From CAZHVS01 sp964536015 (GTDB lineage: Bacteria > Bacteroidota > Ignavibacteria > Ignavibacteriales > Ignavibacteriaceae): a DNA stretch of 54,965 bases. The notes beneath the pieces were generated by a model that was not told the origin of the DNA, made no database searches, and worked only from the letters and a program-made list of their open reading frames with translations. Position 1 is the stretch's first letter; every line of letters starts with the position of its first letter. Made by a program: the position numbers and the translations under genes. The stretch spans positions 1-54,965 of the forward strand of contig CAZHVS010000018.1 of the NCBI GenBank assembly GCA_964536015.1, written 5' to 3'. Shown one piece after another: positions 8,132 through 17,172 of this stretch.

Positions 8132-10692
8132 AAGAGTCAGATAGTATAAAGAAAAAGTTTCTTGAAAGAAGAGATAAGCTCTTTCACTTTTCAAGAATTA
8201 TTGATGACTCACTAAAATTTTCAGTTGATTATAGCCTGTTAATTGAAGAATTTATTCGTACAATTTCAATTGATAGAGATTATAATTTTGCTCTGGTTTC
8301 CGCCGGTAGTTTTAGCAGACGTGAATTATCTCCTTACTCAGATATTGACCTGATATTCATTCATCCTACGCCTTTAAAAGTACAGGATGAAATTACCGAA
8401 CTTGTTACTAGACTTTGGGATAGCGGAATTGAAGTTTCGCATACTGTCCGCGACTATGATGACTTAAATAAATATCTTGAAGAAGACTTACATACATTTA
8501 CCCAATTTTTTGAAACAAGATTTCTTCTCGGAAAAAGTTCGATATATAATCAATGGAATAAAAAACTTATTTCATTGTTTACAGATGACTTGATTATAAA
8601 ACTTTCTGAAGAATTTATTCAGGAAACTTCAGAAAGATATAGCAAGTATGGCGCTTCTCCCAAAATGATAGAGCCTAATATTAAAATGTCCGCTGGTGGA
8701 TTACGAGATTTACATATAATTGAATGGCTCTATATTCTTCGTACAAAACAATTTTTTGATAAACAGGTAGAAAAAAGTCAAACCGAATTGTTCATTTCTG
8801 CTTTGCTTGAAATGGATTTTACAACCGTTAAAGAGTGCGGAAGAATCCTTGATAGTTATAAAATGTTATTAAAAGTACGCAATCTTCTTCATCTATTAAA
8901 TAAAAGCAGAGTGGATAGATTTGAAGCCGATGAGCAACTGAAGGTGGCAAAAATAGTTGGTCATAAAAAAGATGGCTATCGTAAATTGATGAAAGATTAT
9001 TTCGTAGCAACAAATGTTATAAGTCGTTTTAAAAAATCTTACATAAAAAGATTGCGTTCAGAGATTTACAAAAATATTCCCGACCATGTTTCAATAGAAA
9101 TTGATGATCATTTTTCATTAAAAGGAGAATTGATAACTTGTAATGAAAAACATTTACTAAGCATTTCTGATATAATGAGGGGGTATTACTACCGGGGAAT
9201 TTATAATGCATTCTTTGATGAAAAACTTAGAATGAAAATTATTGACAGCCTGGACAACATGAAATTAGAACCTGAGAAAAGCTCTTCTGTTTTTTTCAGA
9301 GAAATTATGAGACTTTCGGGCAACGTTGGCATAACTTTATCTGCAATGCATGAACTTGGTGTGCTTGATGTCTTCCTGACTGAGTTTGCTGATTTAAGTG
9401 GCTTTATACAACACGGAGTTTATCATTCATATTCTGCTGATGAACATACATTATTATCAATTATTAATGTTGAAAAACTTGCTGATGAAAATTCCAACCT
9501 TGGCAGTATTTACCGCTCAATTGATGACAAAGAGATATTGTTTTTGTCACTGTTATTTCACGATATAGCGAAACCAATTGATGTATCAGGACATGAAATT
9601 ATCGGAGCAGAAATAGCTTCTTCAGTTATGATACGTTTGGGCTACAGCGATGAAGAAATTGAACAGGTTACTTTTCTTGTTAAAAACCATTTGTTAATGG
9701 AACAAGTTGCGTTCAGAAGAAATCTTAATGAACCTGAAACTCTTAATAACTTTACTCTCAAATTCAATTCTGTAAAGCAGCTAAATTTATTATATCTTTT
9801 AACTTATGCTGATCTTTCTGCCGTTAATCCTGCATTATGGACTTCATGGAAAAGCGATTTACTTTTTGAATTGTACAGGAAATCTAAATTAATGCTTGAA
9901 GAAAAAATTTCGGGCGAAGAATTGCTGATTTCATCTACATCAATAATCCCGAGTGAGATAAGCAGGCATTCAACAATGATTTCTGATAGTCATGTTAAAG
10001 ACCATTTTGAATCAATTGAAGATTTTGGTTACATTTCACATTTTACTGATGAAGAAATTGCTCAGCATATACAGGAAATAAATTCAGGCTTAACGGCATC
10101 TGTATTGTTTAAGGAACTCGACAATTTTACAAACATTACAGTAATTACTAACGATTCTCCATTTTTACTTTCAAAGCTGTGTGGTGTTCTTTCAATTAAT
10201 GATTTGAATATTCACGATGCAAAGATTTTTACGAGAAAAGACGGTATTGTGATTGATAATTTTAATGTAACCGATTTTCGAACTCATAAAGTTATAATGG
10301 AAGACAGATACCCAAAAATTGTGGAGGATTTCAAATCAGTTGTAAGCGGAATTTTACAGCTTGGAAATGAAATTACAAAAATGAAATCGAAATGGTGGAG
10401 AATAGAAAACAAATTTTTTAAGAGACCGGGACAAATAAAAATTCAATTTGAAGAAATTGAAAAGTATACGATCATTGATGTATTCTCACCAGACAGGCTT
10501 GGGTTTTTGTACCAGGTAACTCGAAGTCTAAATGAATTAGGGTTAAATATCTATTTCGCAAAGATTGCTACAAATGGAGATAATATTGTTGACTCATTTT
10601 ATGTGCTCGATAGTAAAAAGAAAAAAGTTTCTCCAAATTTTTATCCTTTTATTGAAACGGAATTAATTGAAGCTATTAAACAAATTTTATAG
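8128..10692 (+). CDS. glnD: GlnD-type bifunctional PII uridylyltransferase/uridylyl-removing enzyme
   Basis: This 854-residue protein has the full GlnD order. A nucleotidyltransferase domain comes first (GSFSRRELSPYSDIDL, with Asp72 and Asp74), then the GlnD linker (MSAGGLRDLHIIEW), an HD domain with His440 in HSYSADEH and the His478-Asp479 pair in LFHDIAKP, and two C-terminal ACT domains (about 665-740 and 785-854). GlnD adds UMP to PII when glutamine is low and removes it when glutamine is high; the ACT domains sense glutamine. All catalytic motifs look intact. No glnB, glnK or amtB is in the window, so the partner must be elsewhere. Coupling to queF by an ATGA overlap is probably just operon packing. 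Confidence 0.92.
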   Translation: MKESDSIKKKFLERRDKLFHFSRIIDDSLKFSVDYSLLIEEFIRTISIDRDYNFALVSAGSFSRRELSPYSDIDLIFIHPTPLKVQDEITELVTRLWDSGIEVSHTVRDYDDLNKYLEEDLHTFTQFFETRFLLGKSSIYNQWNKKLISLFTDDLIIKLSEEFIQETSERYSKYGASPKMIEPNIKMSAGGLRDLHIIEWLYILRTKQFFDKQVEKSQTELFISALLEMDFTTVKECGRILDSYKMLLKVRNLLHLLNKSRVDRFEADEQLKVAKIVGHKKDGYRKLMKDYFVATNVISRFKKSYIKRLRSEIYKNIPDHVSIEIDDHFSLKGELITCNEKHLLSISDIMRGYYYRGIYNAFFDEKLRMKIIDSLDNMKLEPEKSSSVFFREIMRLSGNVGITLSAMHELGVLDVFLTEFADLSGFIQHGVYHSYSADEHTLLSIINVEKLADENSNLGSIYRSIDDKEILFLSLLFHDIAKPIDVSGHEIIGAEIASSVMIRLGYSDEEIEQVTFLVKNHLLMEQVAFRRNLNEPETLNNFTLKFNSVKQLNLLYLLTYADLSAVNPALWTSWKSDLLFELYRKSKLMLEEKISGEELLISSTSIIPSEISRHSTMISDSHVKDHFESIEDFGYISHFTDEEIAQHIQEINSGLTASVLFKELDNFTNITVITNDSPFLLSKLCGVLSINDLNIHDAKIFTRKDGIVIDNFNVTDFRTHKVIMEDRYPKIVEDFKSVVSGILQLGNEITKMKSKWWRIENKFFKRPGQIKIQFEEIEKYTIIDVFSPDRLGFLYQVTRSLNELGLNIYFAKIATNGDNIVDSFYVLDSKKKKVSPNFYPFIETELIEAIKQIL

Positions 10693-10700
10693 GAAATGAA

Positions 10701-11531
10701 GTGAATTCACAGAAAGATAAACCAATTGGTGTTTTTGATTCAGGAATAGGTGGACTTACAGTTGTTAAAAGAATAACAGCAGCAATGCCTAATGAAAATA
10801 TTGTATATTTTGGTGATACAGCAAGAGTTCCTTACGGTTCAAAATCAAATGAGACTGTTATTCAATACTCAATTGAGAACACCCAATTTTTGATGGAAAA
10901 AGATATTAAAGCACTTGTGGTTGCTTGTAACACAGCTTCATCTGTTGCAATACCGGTATTAAAACAAAAATTTAATCTCCCAATTATCGGGATGATAAAA
11001 TCAGGTTCATCTTATGCAGTTAGTGAAACTAAGAATAAAAAAATTGGTGTAATTGGTACACGGGCAACTATCTATAATAAAGCATACAGGAAAGAAATTA
11101 ACAAGATAAATAAAAAAATTGAAGTTTATGAAATTGCCTGTCCTTTGTTCGTACCTCTTGCAGAAGAAGGCTGGATGACCCACAAAGCAACTTATACAAT
11201 TGCAGAAGAATATTTAACCGACTTAAAATTAGTAGATGTCGATACTCTTGTACTTGGATGTACACATTATCCAATTCTCGTAAATGTTATCCAGGATGTT
11301 GTCGGAGATAAAGTAAAATTGATTGATAGCGGAGTTGCCGCTGCGATTGCAGTAAAAAAAGAATTGACTAAACTGGATTTGCTTACAAATTCGTCAAGTC
11401 TTGGCAATGTTGAATATTATGTGAGTGATATTCCAACAAAGTTCAAGGATATAGCGCAGCTTTTTCTTGGCAGACCAATAGAAAAAGTGAATAGAATTGA
11501 TATTGACGAATTCATTAAACGAATAAAATAA
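10701..11531 (+). CDS. murI: MurI, glutamate racemase
   Basis: This 276-residue enzyme makes D-glutamate for peptidoglycan. The two catalytic cysteines are Cys76 (VACNTASS) and Cys187 (LGCTHYP), and the N-terminal FDSGIGGLTV holds Asp13 and Ser14. The start is GTG, with AGGAAATGAA eight bases upstream as ribosome site. It follows glnD after eight bases. No terminator is obvious in the 220 bases downstream before lexA. Confidence 0.96.
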   Translation: MNSQKDKPIGVFDSGIGGLTVVKRITAAMPNENIVYFGDTARVPYGSKSNETVIQYSIENTQFLMEKDIKALVVACNTASSVAIPVLKQKFNLPIIGMIKSGSSYAVSETKNKKIGVIGTRATIYNKAYRKEINKINKKIEVYEIACPLFVPLAEEGWMTHKATYTIAEEYLTDLKLVDVDTLVLGCTHYPILVNVIQDVVGDKVKLIDSGVAAAIAVKKELTKLDLLTNSSSLGNVEYYVSDIPTKFKDIAQLFLGRPIEKVNRIDIDEFIKRIK

Positions 11532-11700
11532 TCATAGCAAATCACCAATTTAATTAAAGGTAATTTTTCTTTTTCAGATAAGTCACCTTCTTCCAATATT
11601 TCATTTCCAAGACTAAAACTAAAGAATTTCTTTATAAATTCGATTATTGAACAGAAATACAGAAAAATTTTTGTTCTTTTAAATTTTTTATAAAAATCAC

Positions 11701-11749
11701 TTGACACGTGAACGTTTGTTCACTATTTTTGTAGTGAACATTTGGACAC
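11701..11749 (+). promoter_or_regulatory. lexA promoter with two LexA-type operators
   Basis: TTGACA (11701-11706) is followed after 17 bases by TATTTTTG (11724-11731), which is both a -10 and a TAnnTTTG element. Between them is a perfect dyad GTGAACGTTTGTTCAC (11708-11723), close to the Gram-positive-type LexA box GAAC-N4-GTTC. A second, imperfect copy GTGAACATTTGGACAC (11734-11749) covers the likely transcription start. This is a typical arrangement for an autorepressed lexA gene. Confidence 0.85.
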
Positions 11750-11752
11750 TAT

Positions 11753-12400
11753 ATGAAAAATATACTAACAGACAGACAACAGGAAATCCTTGATTTTATT
11801 CTTTATTTCAAAAAAGAAAGTGGTTATCCGCCAACTTTAAGAGAAATTGGAAAGAAGTTTGGAATTTCTTCAACATTTGGCGTTAAGCGACATTTAGATG
11901 CTCTTGTAAAAAAAGGATATCTCAATATTGAAAGTAACGCGAGCAGAGGAATCTCTGTAATAACCGAGTCAGGTTCTGGTATTGAAAAAGATTTCACTAT
12001 GGAACTTGAGGAATCACTTGTTAGAATTCCAATTCTTGGCAGAGTTGCTGCGGGAAATCCCGTTGCTGCATTAGAGAATTATGAGGGGAACCTGGTTGTA
12101 GACCCCAATTTTATTAAACCTTCAAACGATTATTTCGCTCTAAAGGTAAAAGGTGATAGTATGGTTAATGCAGGAATTCTTGAAGGTGATTACGTTGTGG
12201 TAGCTGTTCGAACAGAAATAAATAATAATGATATTGTTGTTGCTTTGATTGATGAAGATGCAACAGTAAAAAGATTTTTCAAAAATAATGATGAAATTAA
12301 ATTATTGCCTGAGAACGAAAAATATTCTCCGATTGAGGTTACAGAAAATCAATCATTCTCAATTGCAGGAGTAGTAGTTGGAGTTGTCAGGTGGTTTTAA
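11753..12400 (+). CDS. lexA: LexA, SOS response repressor
   Basis: This 215-residue repressor has an N-terminal winged helix (residues 1-65; RQQEILDFI and PPTLREIGKKFGISS) and a C-terminal S24 self-cleavage domain. The cleavage site is Ala100-Gly101 (GRVAAGNP), and the catalytic pair is Ser136 (KGDSMVNAG) and Lys173 (ATVKRF). Length and spacing match LexA. The start lies only 21 bases after the -7 element and has no Shine-Dalgarno sequence. It is the first gene of a probable three-gene operon, and two operator dyads upstream indicate autoregulation. Confidence 0.97.
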   Translation: MKNILTDRQQEILDFILYFKKESGYPPTLREIGKKFGISSTFGVKRHLDALVKKGYLNIESNASRGISVITESGSGIEKDFTMELEESLVRIPILGRVAAGNPVAALENYEGNLVVDPNFIKPSNDYFALKVKGDSMVNAGILEGDYVVVAVRTEINNNDIVVALIDEDATVKRFFKNNDEIKLLPENEKYSPIEVTENQSFSIAGVVVGVVRWF

Positions 12401-12414
12401 TAAAAGGAGCAAAA

Positions 12415-12663
12415 ATGAAAAGTGAAATATTTTCTAAAGCAATAAGAGACAGAAATAAAATTCGTTTCTTTTATGGATTAAGTGAAGTAGTAATTGACCC
12501 TTACTTTATTTCAACCTCCACTGATGGATGTAAAGTAATTTATGGAAAATCATCTTCATCTTCTGAAATAAAAGAATTTTATTACAGGAAGATTGCAAAT
12601 ATTCGCATTCTTAATGATAGTCATTTTACACCAGTCATTCCAATTTTACCCGAATGGAATTAA
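12415..12663 (+). CDS. small WYL-like domain protein downstream of lexA
   Basis: This is an 82-residue protein of unknown function. The frame is open from a GTG at 12391 inside lexA, but the ATG at 12415 follows a strong ribosome site (AAAAGGAG) and is preferred. The pattern (an AIRDRNKIRFFYG start, then VVIDPYFISTSTDGCKVIYG, then a FYYRKIANIRIL strand) resembles a stand-alone WYL domain, the ligand-sensing module usually fused to an HTH. No HTH is present here. It is very probably co-transcribed with lexA and so SOS-inducible. The WYL resemblance is by eye only. Confidence 0.6.
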   Translation: MKSEIFSKAIRDRNKIRFFYGLSEVVIDPYFISTSTDGCKVIYGKSSSSSEIKEFYYRKIANIRILNDSHFTPVIPILPEWN

Positions 12664-12676
12664 TTAAAAGTTTGTG

Positions 12677-13123
12677 ATGATGAATTCTTCAAAGAAAAAA
12701 CGACTGCTTGATCTTTTAATTAATCATTTCTGGAGAAGTGGTTATACTCTTACAGGAAGAAAGTACAGCAAATATCTTTCTGAACCTCCAAATATTGGTT
12801 CGTATGAAATAGATGCAATCGGAAGAAGTAAAAAGGATTACGCCATAGGCCTTTGTCTTGATGAAAGTGATCTTACGAACAAAAATATTCTTGAAAAAAT
12901 AAGATATCTTTCTACAAGAAGGACAAGATATTCAAAAAAGAATGTATATCTTTTTGTTGGAATACCACGACAATTCTATAAATCATTTAAGCAATTAATT
13001 TCTTCACTTGAAGACAGCAATCTTGCTAATCTTAAACTAATCGCTCTTACAGATACCAGAGAATTGGATTTATTCAATTCATTCTACGAAGAGGAAAGCT
13101 CAAATTTTCATTATGTTAATTAA
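12677..13123 (+). CDS. unknown protein in lexA operon, possibly degenerate nuclease fold
   Basis: I do not recognise this protein of about 148 residues. The start could be GTG 12674, ATG 12677 or ATG 12680; none has a good ribosome site. Visible features are a basic N-terminal helix (SSKKKRLLDLLINHFW), a strand pair GSYEIDAIGRSKKDYAIGL, and a helix-strand unit ending KNVYLFVGIPRQFYKSF. That order is reminiscent of the PD-(D/E)XK nuclease fold (EID, then a second strand), but the expected E-x-K is replaced by GLC, so catalysis is doubtful. It follows the WYL-like gene by about 13 bases in the SOS operon. Confidence 0.6.
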   Translation: MMNSSKKKRLLDLLINHFWRSGYTLTGRKYSKYLSEPPNIGSYEIDAIGRSKKDYAIGLCLDESDLTNKNILEKIRYLSTRRTRYSKKNVYLFVGIPRQFYKSFKQLISSLEDSNLANLKLIALTDTRELDLFNSFYEEESSNFHYVN

Positions 13124-13284
13124 ATCATAATTATTACCAGAGATTTTGTCTATTCTTTTTTACCCTTTCTTTCAATAACAATAATTGTTTACTTTTCGCC
13201 GATAAATTACGTAGTTTATAGTATATTTACGCTCTAAAAAAAATTTAATATTTAAATAAGGTTAAGTCTTTTTAAGGAAAAAGA

Positions 13285-14073
13285 TTGTCAAAAACAAAAG
13301 CATCAATAAGTGTTGTTGATACAATAAAAGAATCAGGAAAGATTCCAAATCACATAGCCATAATTATGGACGGAAATGGAAGATGGGCAAAGAGTAAAGG
13401 TTTGCCGAGATTTGCCGGACATAAAGTTGGTGTTGAATCAGTAAGGGAAATTGTAAAAGCCTGTACTGAGGTTGGAGTAAAATATCTTACGCTTTATACA
13501 TTTTCAACAGAGAATTGGAACAGACCCCAGGAAGAAGTTTCTACTTTAATGCGTCTGTTAGTAAAAACTTTGCGAAAGGAAATAAATGAGTTGCATAAGA
13601 ATAATGTAAGATTACTTGCTATTGGTGATTTAAAATCATTACCCGAAGCTGTCCAGGTTCAGCTTAAAGATGCGATGGAAAAAACAGCTAATAATGAATC
13701 TCTTAACCTTGTACTTGCTTTAAGTTACAGCGGAAGATGGGAAATCCTGGAAGCTGTTAAAAAAATAGCTGTTGATATTAAAAATAAAAAACTTCAGGTA
13801 AGTGAAATAGACTCTAAGTTATTCTCCGATTATCTAACAACAAAAGGAATTCCTGACCCTGATCTTTTAATTAGAACAAGCGGGGAGATGAGAGTAAGTA
13901 ATTTTCTATTATGGCAGATTGCTTATTCCGAAATAGTAATTACAGAATGTTTTTGGCCTGATTTCAGGCGGGAACAATTATTTGATGCCATTCGTCAATA
14001 CCAGAAACGTGAAAGAAGATTTGGCAAAGTTAGTGAGCAGATTAAACAGAACTCAAAGGTTTTTAATGTATAA
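13285..14073 (+). CDS. uppS: UppS, isoprenyl (undecaprenyl diphosphate) synthase
   Basis: This 262-residue cis-prenyltransferase makes the C55 lipid carrier for cell wall sugars from farnesyl and isopentenyl diphosphates. The catalytic Asp29 is in IIMDGNGRWAK, followed by FAGHKVGVESV, LYTFSTENWNRP and the C-terminal PDLLIRTSGEMRVSNFLLWQ. The start is TTG with a good ribosome site (AAGGAAAAAGA). It is the first gene of the envelope run uppS-bamA-ompH-ompH-lpxD and overlaps bamA by eight bases. Confidence 0.95.
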   Translation: MSKTKASISVVDTIKESGKIPNHIAIIMDGNGRWAKSKGLPRFAGHKVGVESVREIVKACTEVGVKYLTLYTFSTENWNRPQEEVSTLMRLLVKTLRKEINELHKNNVRLLAIGDLKSLPEAVQVQLKDAMEKTANNESLNLVLALSYSGRWEILEAVKKIAVDIKNKKLQVSEIDSKLFSDYLTTKGIPDPDLLIRTSGEMRVSNFLLWQIAYSEIVITECFWPDFRREQLFDAIRQYQKRERRFGKVSEQIKQNSKVFNV

Positions 14074-16549
14074 ATATTCGTTAAAGTTTTCATTACTCAT
14101 AATTTTCTTATTCAGTACAAATAATCTCCCTCAGCTTACAACCTCAAGTTATAAAATTCTTGGAATTGCAGTTGAAGGAAATAAATCCGCTAACCCGCAG
14201 ACAATTATCACAAACAGTGGTTTAAAAACAGGTGATGAAATACAAATTCCCGGCGATCAGACGTTAACAGCCATTAAAAGACTGTGGGCATTGAATATTT
14301 TTTCAGATGTACAAATAATTATTGAAAAGCAAGTTGCTGATGGGGTTTTCCTTTTAATTAAAGTTGACGAATATCCAAGAATTGAAAAAGTTGTTTTCGA
14401 GGGGAATGATGAACTAAGTGATAGTGATATAGAAGGGAAAATTACTTTTATTCGTGGGCAAATACTTAAACCTCAGGAAGTAGCAAAACTTAAACAACGA
14501 CTTATAAAAAAATATGAAGAGGATGGTTACTTCAACGCAAAAATAAATGAAAAATATTTTGAATTTTTTACTGCCGACTCAACATCAAGTAAATTGATAA
14601 TCACCTGGAGAAATCAGAAAGATCTTGCAGAAGAATATAATACTGAATACGATAAACCTGAAAATGGTTCTTTCACTATTGTTAATAAAGTAAAAGATAG
14701 AATTTTACTTAAATTAGAAATTGAAGAGAATGATAGAGTTACTGTACGTGAAATTCATTTTATCGGTAATTACAATTTTTCTGAAAGTGATTTGAAAAGT
14801 GAATTCTCCGAAACCGAAGAAGCAAAGTGGTGGAAATTCTGGGCTAGTGCAAGGTTTGATAAAAACAAATATGAAGAAGACAAAAAACTGATTGAAAAAT
14901 TTTATAAGAAAAATGGTTATCGGGATGCAGAAATAATATCCGATTCGCTTGTGTATTATAACGATAAAAAAGACATGAAAATATTTGTGAAGCTTTATGA
15001 AGGTTCACAATATAAAGTCAGAAATATCTCGTGGGAAGGAAATACAATTTACAAAAGTGAATTTCTTATAGAAAGATTAGATTTTCTTAAAGGCGATGTT
15101 TATGATCTTGAAAAATTTAATCGCAACCTTAGAGGTAATGAAAAACAAACAGACATTGCTTCACTTTATCTTGATAATGGTTATCTGACATTTAATCTTA
15201 AAACACAGGAAACAAAAGTAGCCGAAGATTCAATAGATATTCTTATCCAGATTAGTGAAAAAAATCAATTTAAAATTGGTAAAGTTGATATCAATGGAAA
15301 CGATAAGACAAAGGACAAAGTTATCCGAAGAGAACTATATTCCATTCCAGGAGATTATTTTAATCGAGCATTAATGTTCAGAAGTTTACAACAGCTTGCC
15401 AATCTTCAATACTTTAATGTAGAAAAACTTTATCAGGAAGGTGTTGATTATCAATTAGTAAATGATAGCACCGTTGATGTTGCTTTCAAGGTTGAAGAAA
15501 AATCAAGCGATTACCTGAATGCTTCTATTGGTTATAGTGGGTATTATGGTTTTAGTGGTGCTGTTGGTATTACTTTAACAAATTTTTCAATTACTGAACC
15601 ATTCTCTCTCGGTGGTGGACAGGTGTTGAGTTTTAACTGGCAGTTTGGGGTCGGCAATTATTACAGAACTTTTTCGCTTGGATTTACAGAACCCTGGATG
15701 TTTGATAGTCCAACTTCATTCGGATTCGATGTATTCGATACACGTCAACAATACATTTATGACTTAAGGCAATCAGGTGGCTCTCTAAGACTTGGCAGAA
15801 GATTGAAATGGCCTGATGATTATTTTTATGTTCAGGCATCTTTAAGATATCAGTACAACAACGTGTTAAATGGTGGAAGTTATTATCGTGAAGGTAAATT
15901 CCAGCAGTACACACTTGGTTTAAGTATTTCACGAAAAAATATCGACAACCCGATTTTCCCTTCAATAGGTTCAAGTGTTAATCTTGATGCAGAGATTTCT
16001 GGTGGTCCGTTTTTACCCGGTGATGTTGATTACTACAAGATATCTTTTAAAGCAGAGTGGTACAAGAGATTATTTAATTCAAACAGATTAGTTTTTTATT
16101 CCTGTGCAGATCTTGGATATATAAAAGAACTTGAAGCTAATACTCCTATTCAACCATTTGATTATTTTTATATGGGAGGAAACGGATTGGTAATTGCAAC
16201 TACTCCGTTGCGTGGTTATGATGACAGAACAGTTGGACCGATAAATATATATGGTGATGTGTATGGTGGAAAAGTTTCTACAAGATACACTGCGGAACTA
16301 AGATTTGCAGTTTCGCTTGAGCCAATTCCACTTTATTTGCTTACTTTTGCAGAAGCAGGAAATGTTTTTCCAAGCCTGAGCACCACTGATCCATTTGAAC
16401 TTAGAAGGAGTCTTGGTGTTGGTGCAAGAATTATGATTAACCCAATTGGTTTAATTGGCTTTGACCTTGGTTACGGTTTTGATAGAAAATTGGTTGATGG
16501 AAAAAGTCCTGCGTGGCTCTTCCACTTTCAATTTGGAAGAGGATTTTAA
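14066..16549 (+). CDS. bamA: BamA, outer membrane protein assembly factor
   Basis: BamA is the central protein of the machine that folds beta-barrel proteins into the outer membrane. The likely start is the ATG at 14066, overlapping the uppS stop with AAAGG upstream; the open frame back to 13982 adds only uppS-shadow sequence. This gives 827 residues with a signal peptide (about 1-25), five POTRA domains (about 30-420; recurring V-x-G-N starts such as FEGNDELS, FIGNYNFS, WEGNTIYK, INGNDKTK) and a 16-strand barrel. The substrate-channel motif LRGYDDRTVG and the terminal FQFGRGF beta-signal are present. Confidence 0.95.
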   Translation: MYKYSLKFSLLIIFLFSTNNLPQLTTSSYKILGIAVEGNKSANPQTIITNSGLKTGDEIQIPGDQTLTAIKRLWALNIFSDVQIIIEKQVADGVFLLIKVDEYPRIEKVVFEGNDELSDSDIEGKITFIRGQILKPQEVAKLKQRLIKKYEEDGYFNAKINEKYFEFFTADSTSSKLIITWRNQKDLAEEYNTEYDKPENGSFTIVNKVKDRILLKLEIEENDRVTVREIHFIGNYNFSESDLKSEFSETEEAKWWKFWASARFDKNKYEEDKKLIEKFYKKNGYRDAEIISDSLVYYNDKKDMKIFVKLYEGSQYKVRNISWEGNTIYKSEFLIERLDFLKGDVYDLEKFNRNLRGNEKQTDIASLYLDNGYLTFNLKTQETKVAEDSIDILIQISEKNQFKIGKVDINGNDKTKDKVIRRELYSIPGDYFNRALMFRSLQQLANLQYFNVEKLYQEGVDYQLVNDSTVDVAFKVEEKSSDYLNASIGYSGYYGFSGAVGITLTNFSITEPFSLGGGQVLSFNWQFGVGNYYRTFSLGFTEPWMFDSPTSFGFDVFDTRQQYIYDLRQSGGSLRLGRRLKWPDDYFYVQASLRYQYNNVLNGGSYYREGKFQQYTLGLSISRKNIDNPIFPSIGSSVNLDAEISGGPFLPGDVDYYKISFKAEWYKRLFNSNRLVFYSCADLGYIKELEANTPIQPFDYFYMGGNGLVIATTPLRGYDDRTVGPINIYGDVYGGKVSTRYTAELRFAVSLEPIPLYLLTFAEAGNVFPSLSTTDPFELRRSLGVGARIMINPIGLIGFDLGYGFDRKLVDGKSPAWLFHFQFGRGF

Positions 16550-16581
16550 TTTTATTACTTAAATTATATAAAGGTATAAAA

Positions 16582-17124
16582 GTGAAAAAAAATATATTAT
16601 TTGTTTTATTTTTTATTGCGTTGGTTGGGTTAAATGCACAGACTCAAACAACAAATTCGACACCTATTAAAATTGGTTATGTTGATTCTGAAGTTATTCT
16701 TAAAGCATTACCTGAAGCTATTAAAGCTCAGGGAGAATTAGATGCATTAATTAATAAATGGAATAACCAGCTTGATAGTATGACTGCTGTTTTACAACAA
16801 TCATATCAGGATTATCAGAAGCAATCAACAAATATGAAAGAAGATAAGAAACTTGCTGCACAACAACAGCTTGTTCAGCAACAGCAGGTTATAGAAGAAT
16901 TCCGCAAACAGAAATTTTCACAGGGAACAGGCGAAGTTTATAAGAAACAGGAAGAACTTTTAAAACCAGTAAAAGAAAAAGTTTTCCTCGCAATTGAAAC
17001 GGTTGCAAAAAATGAAGGAATGCAATTTGTTTTTGATAAAAGCGGAGATATCATTTTGCTTTATGCAGATGTTACATATGATATAACTTTTAAAGTACTC
17101 GATTATCTTAAAAGAGGAAAATAA
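16582..17124 (+). CDS. OmpH/Skp family periplasmic chaperone (copy 1)
   Basis: This protein of about 180 residues is a Skp-like chaperone for unfolded outer-membrane proteins. The open frame begins in bamA, but GTG 16582 gives a proper signal peptide (MKKNILFVLFFIALVGLNAQ) and is the likely start. After IGYVDSEVILKALPEA comes a long Gln/Lys-rich coiled coil (about 50-130) and a C-terminal strand set ending FVFDKSGDIILLYADVTYD. It lies 32 bases after bamA and is paralogous to the next gene. Confidence 0.9.
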   Translation: MKKNILFVLFFIALVGLNAQTQTTNSTPIKIGYVDSEVILKALPEAIKAQGELDALINKWNNQLDSMTAVLQQSYQDYQKQSTNMKEDKKLAAQQQLVQQQQVIEEFRKQKFSQGTGEVYKKQEELLKPVKEKVFLAIETVAKNEGMQFVFDKSGDIILLYADVTYDITFKVLDYLKRGK

Positions 17125-17172
17125 GATTTAGGATATTACAAATCTGAATTTATTAAATAACAAGGTGAGACT

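Noticed and set aside
11417..11707. Minus-strand open frame of 96 residues between murI and lexA
   Set aside because: It overlaps the 3' end of murI, has no ribosome site, has low-complexity composition, and would end inside murI. It looks like a shadow of AT-rich sequence.
13982..14065. Longer N-terminal start for bamA
   Set aside because: The extra residues are a shadow of uppS; the ATG at 14066 gives a proper signal peptide and has AAAGG upstream.
16513..16581. Longer start for the first ompH
   Set aside because: It overlaps bamA and hides the signal peptide; GTG 16582 fits signal peptide and spacing.
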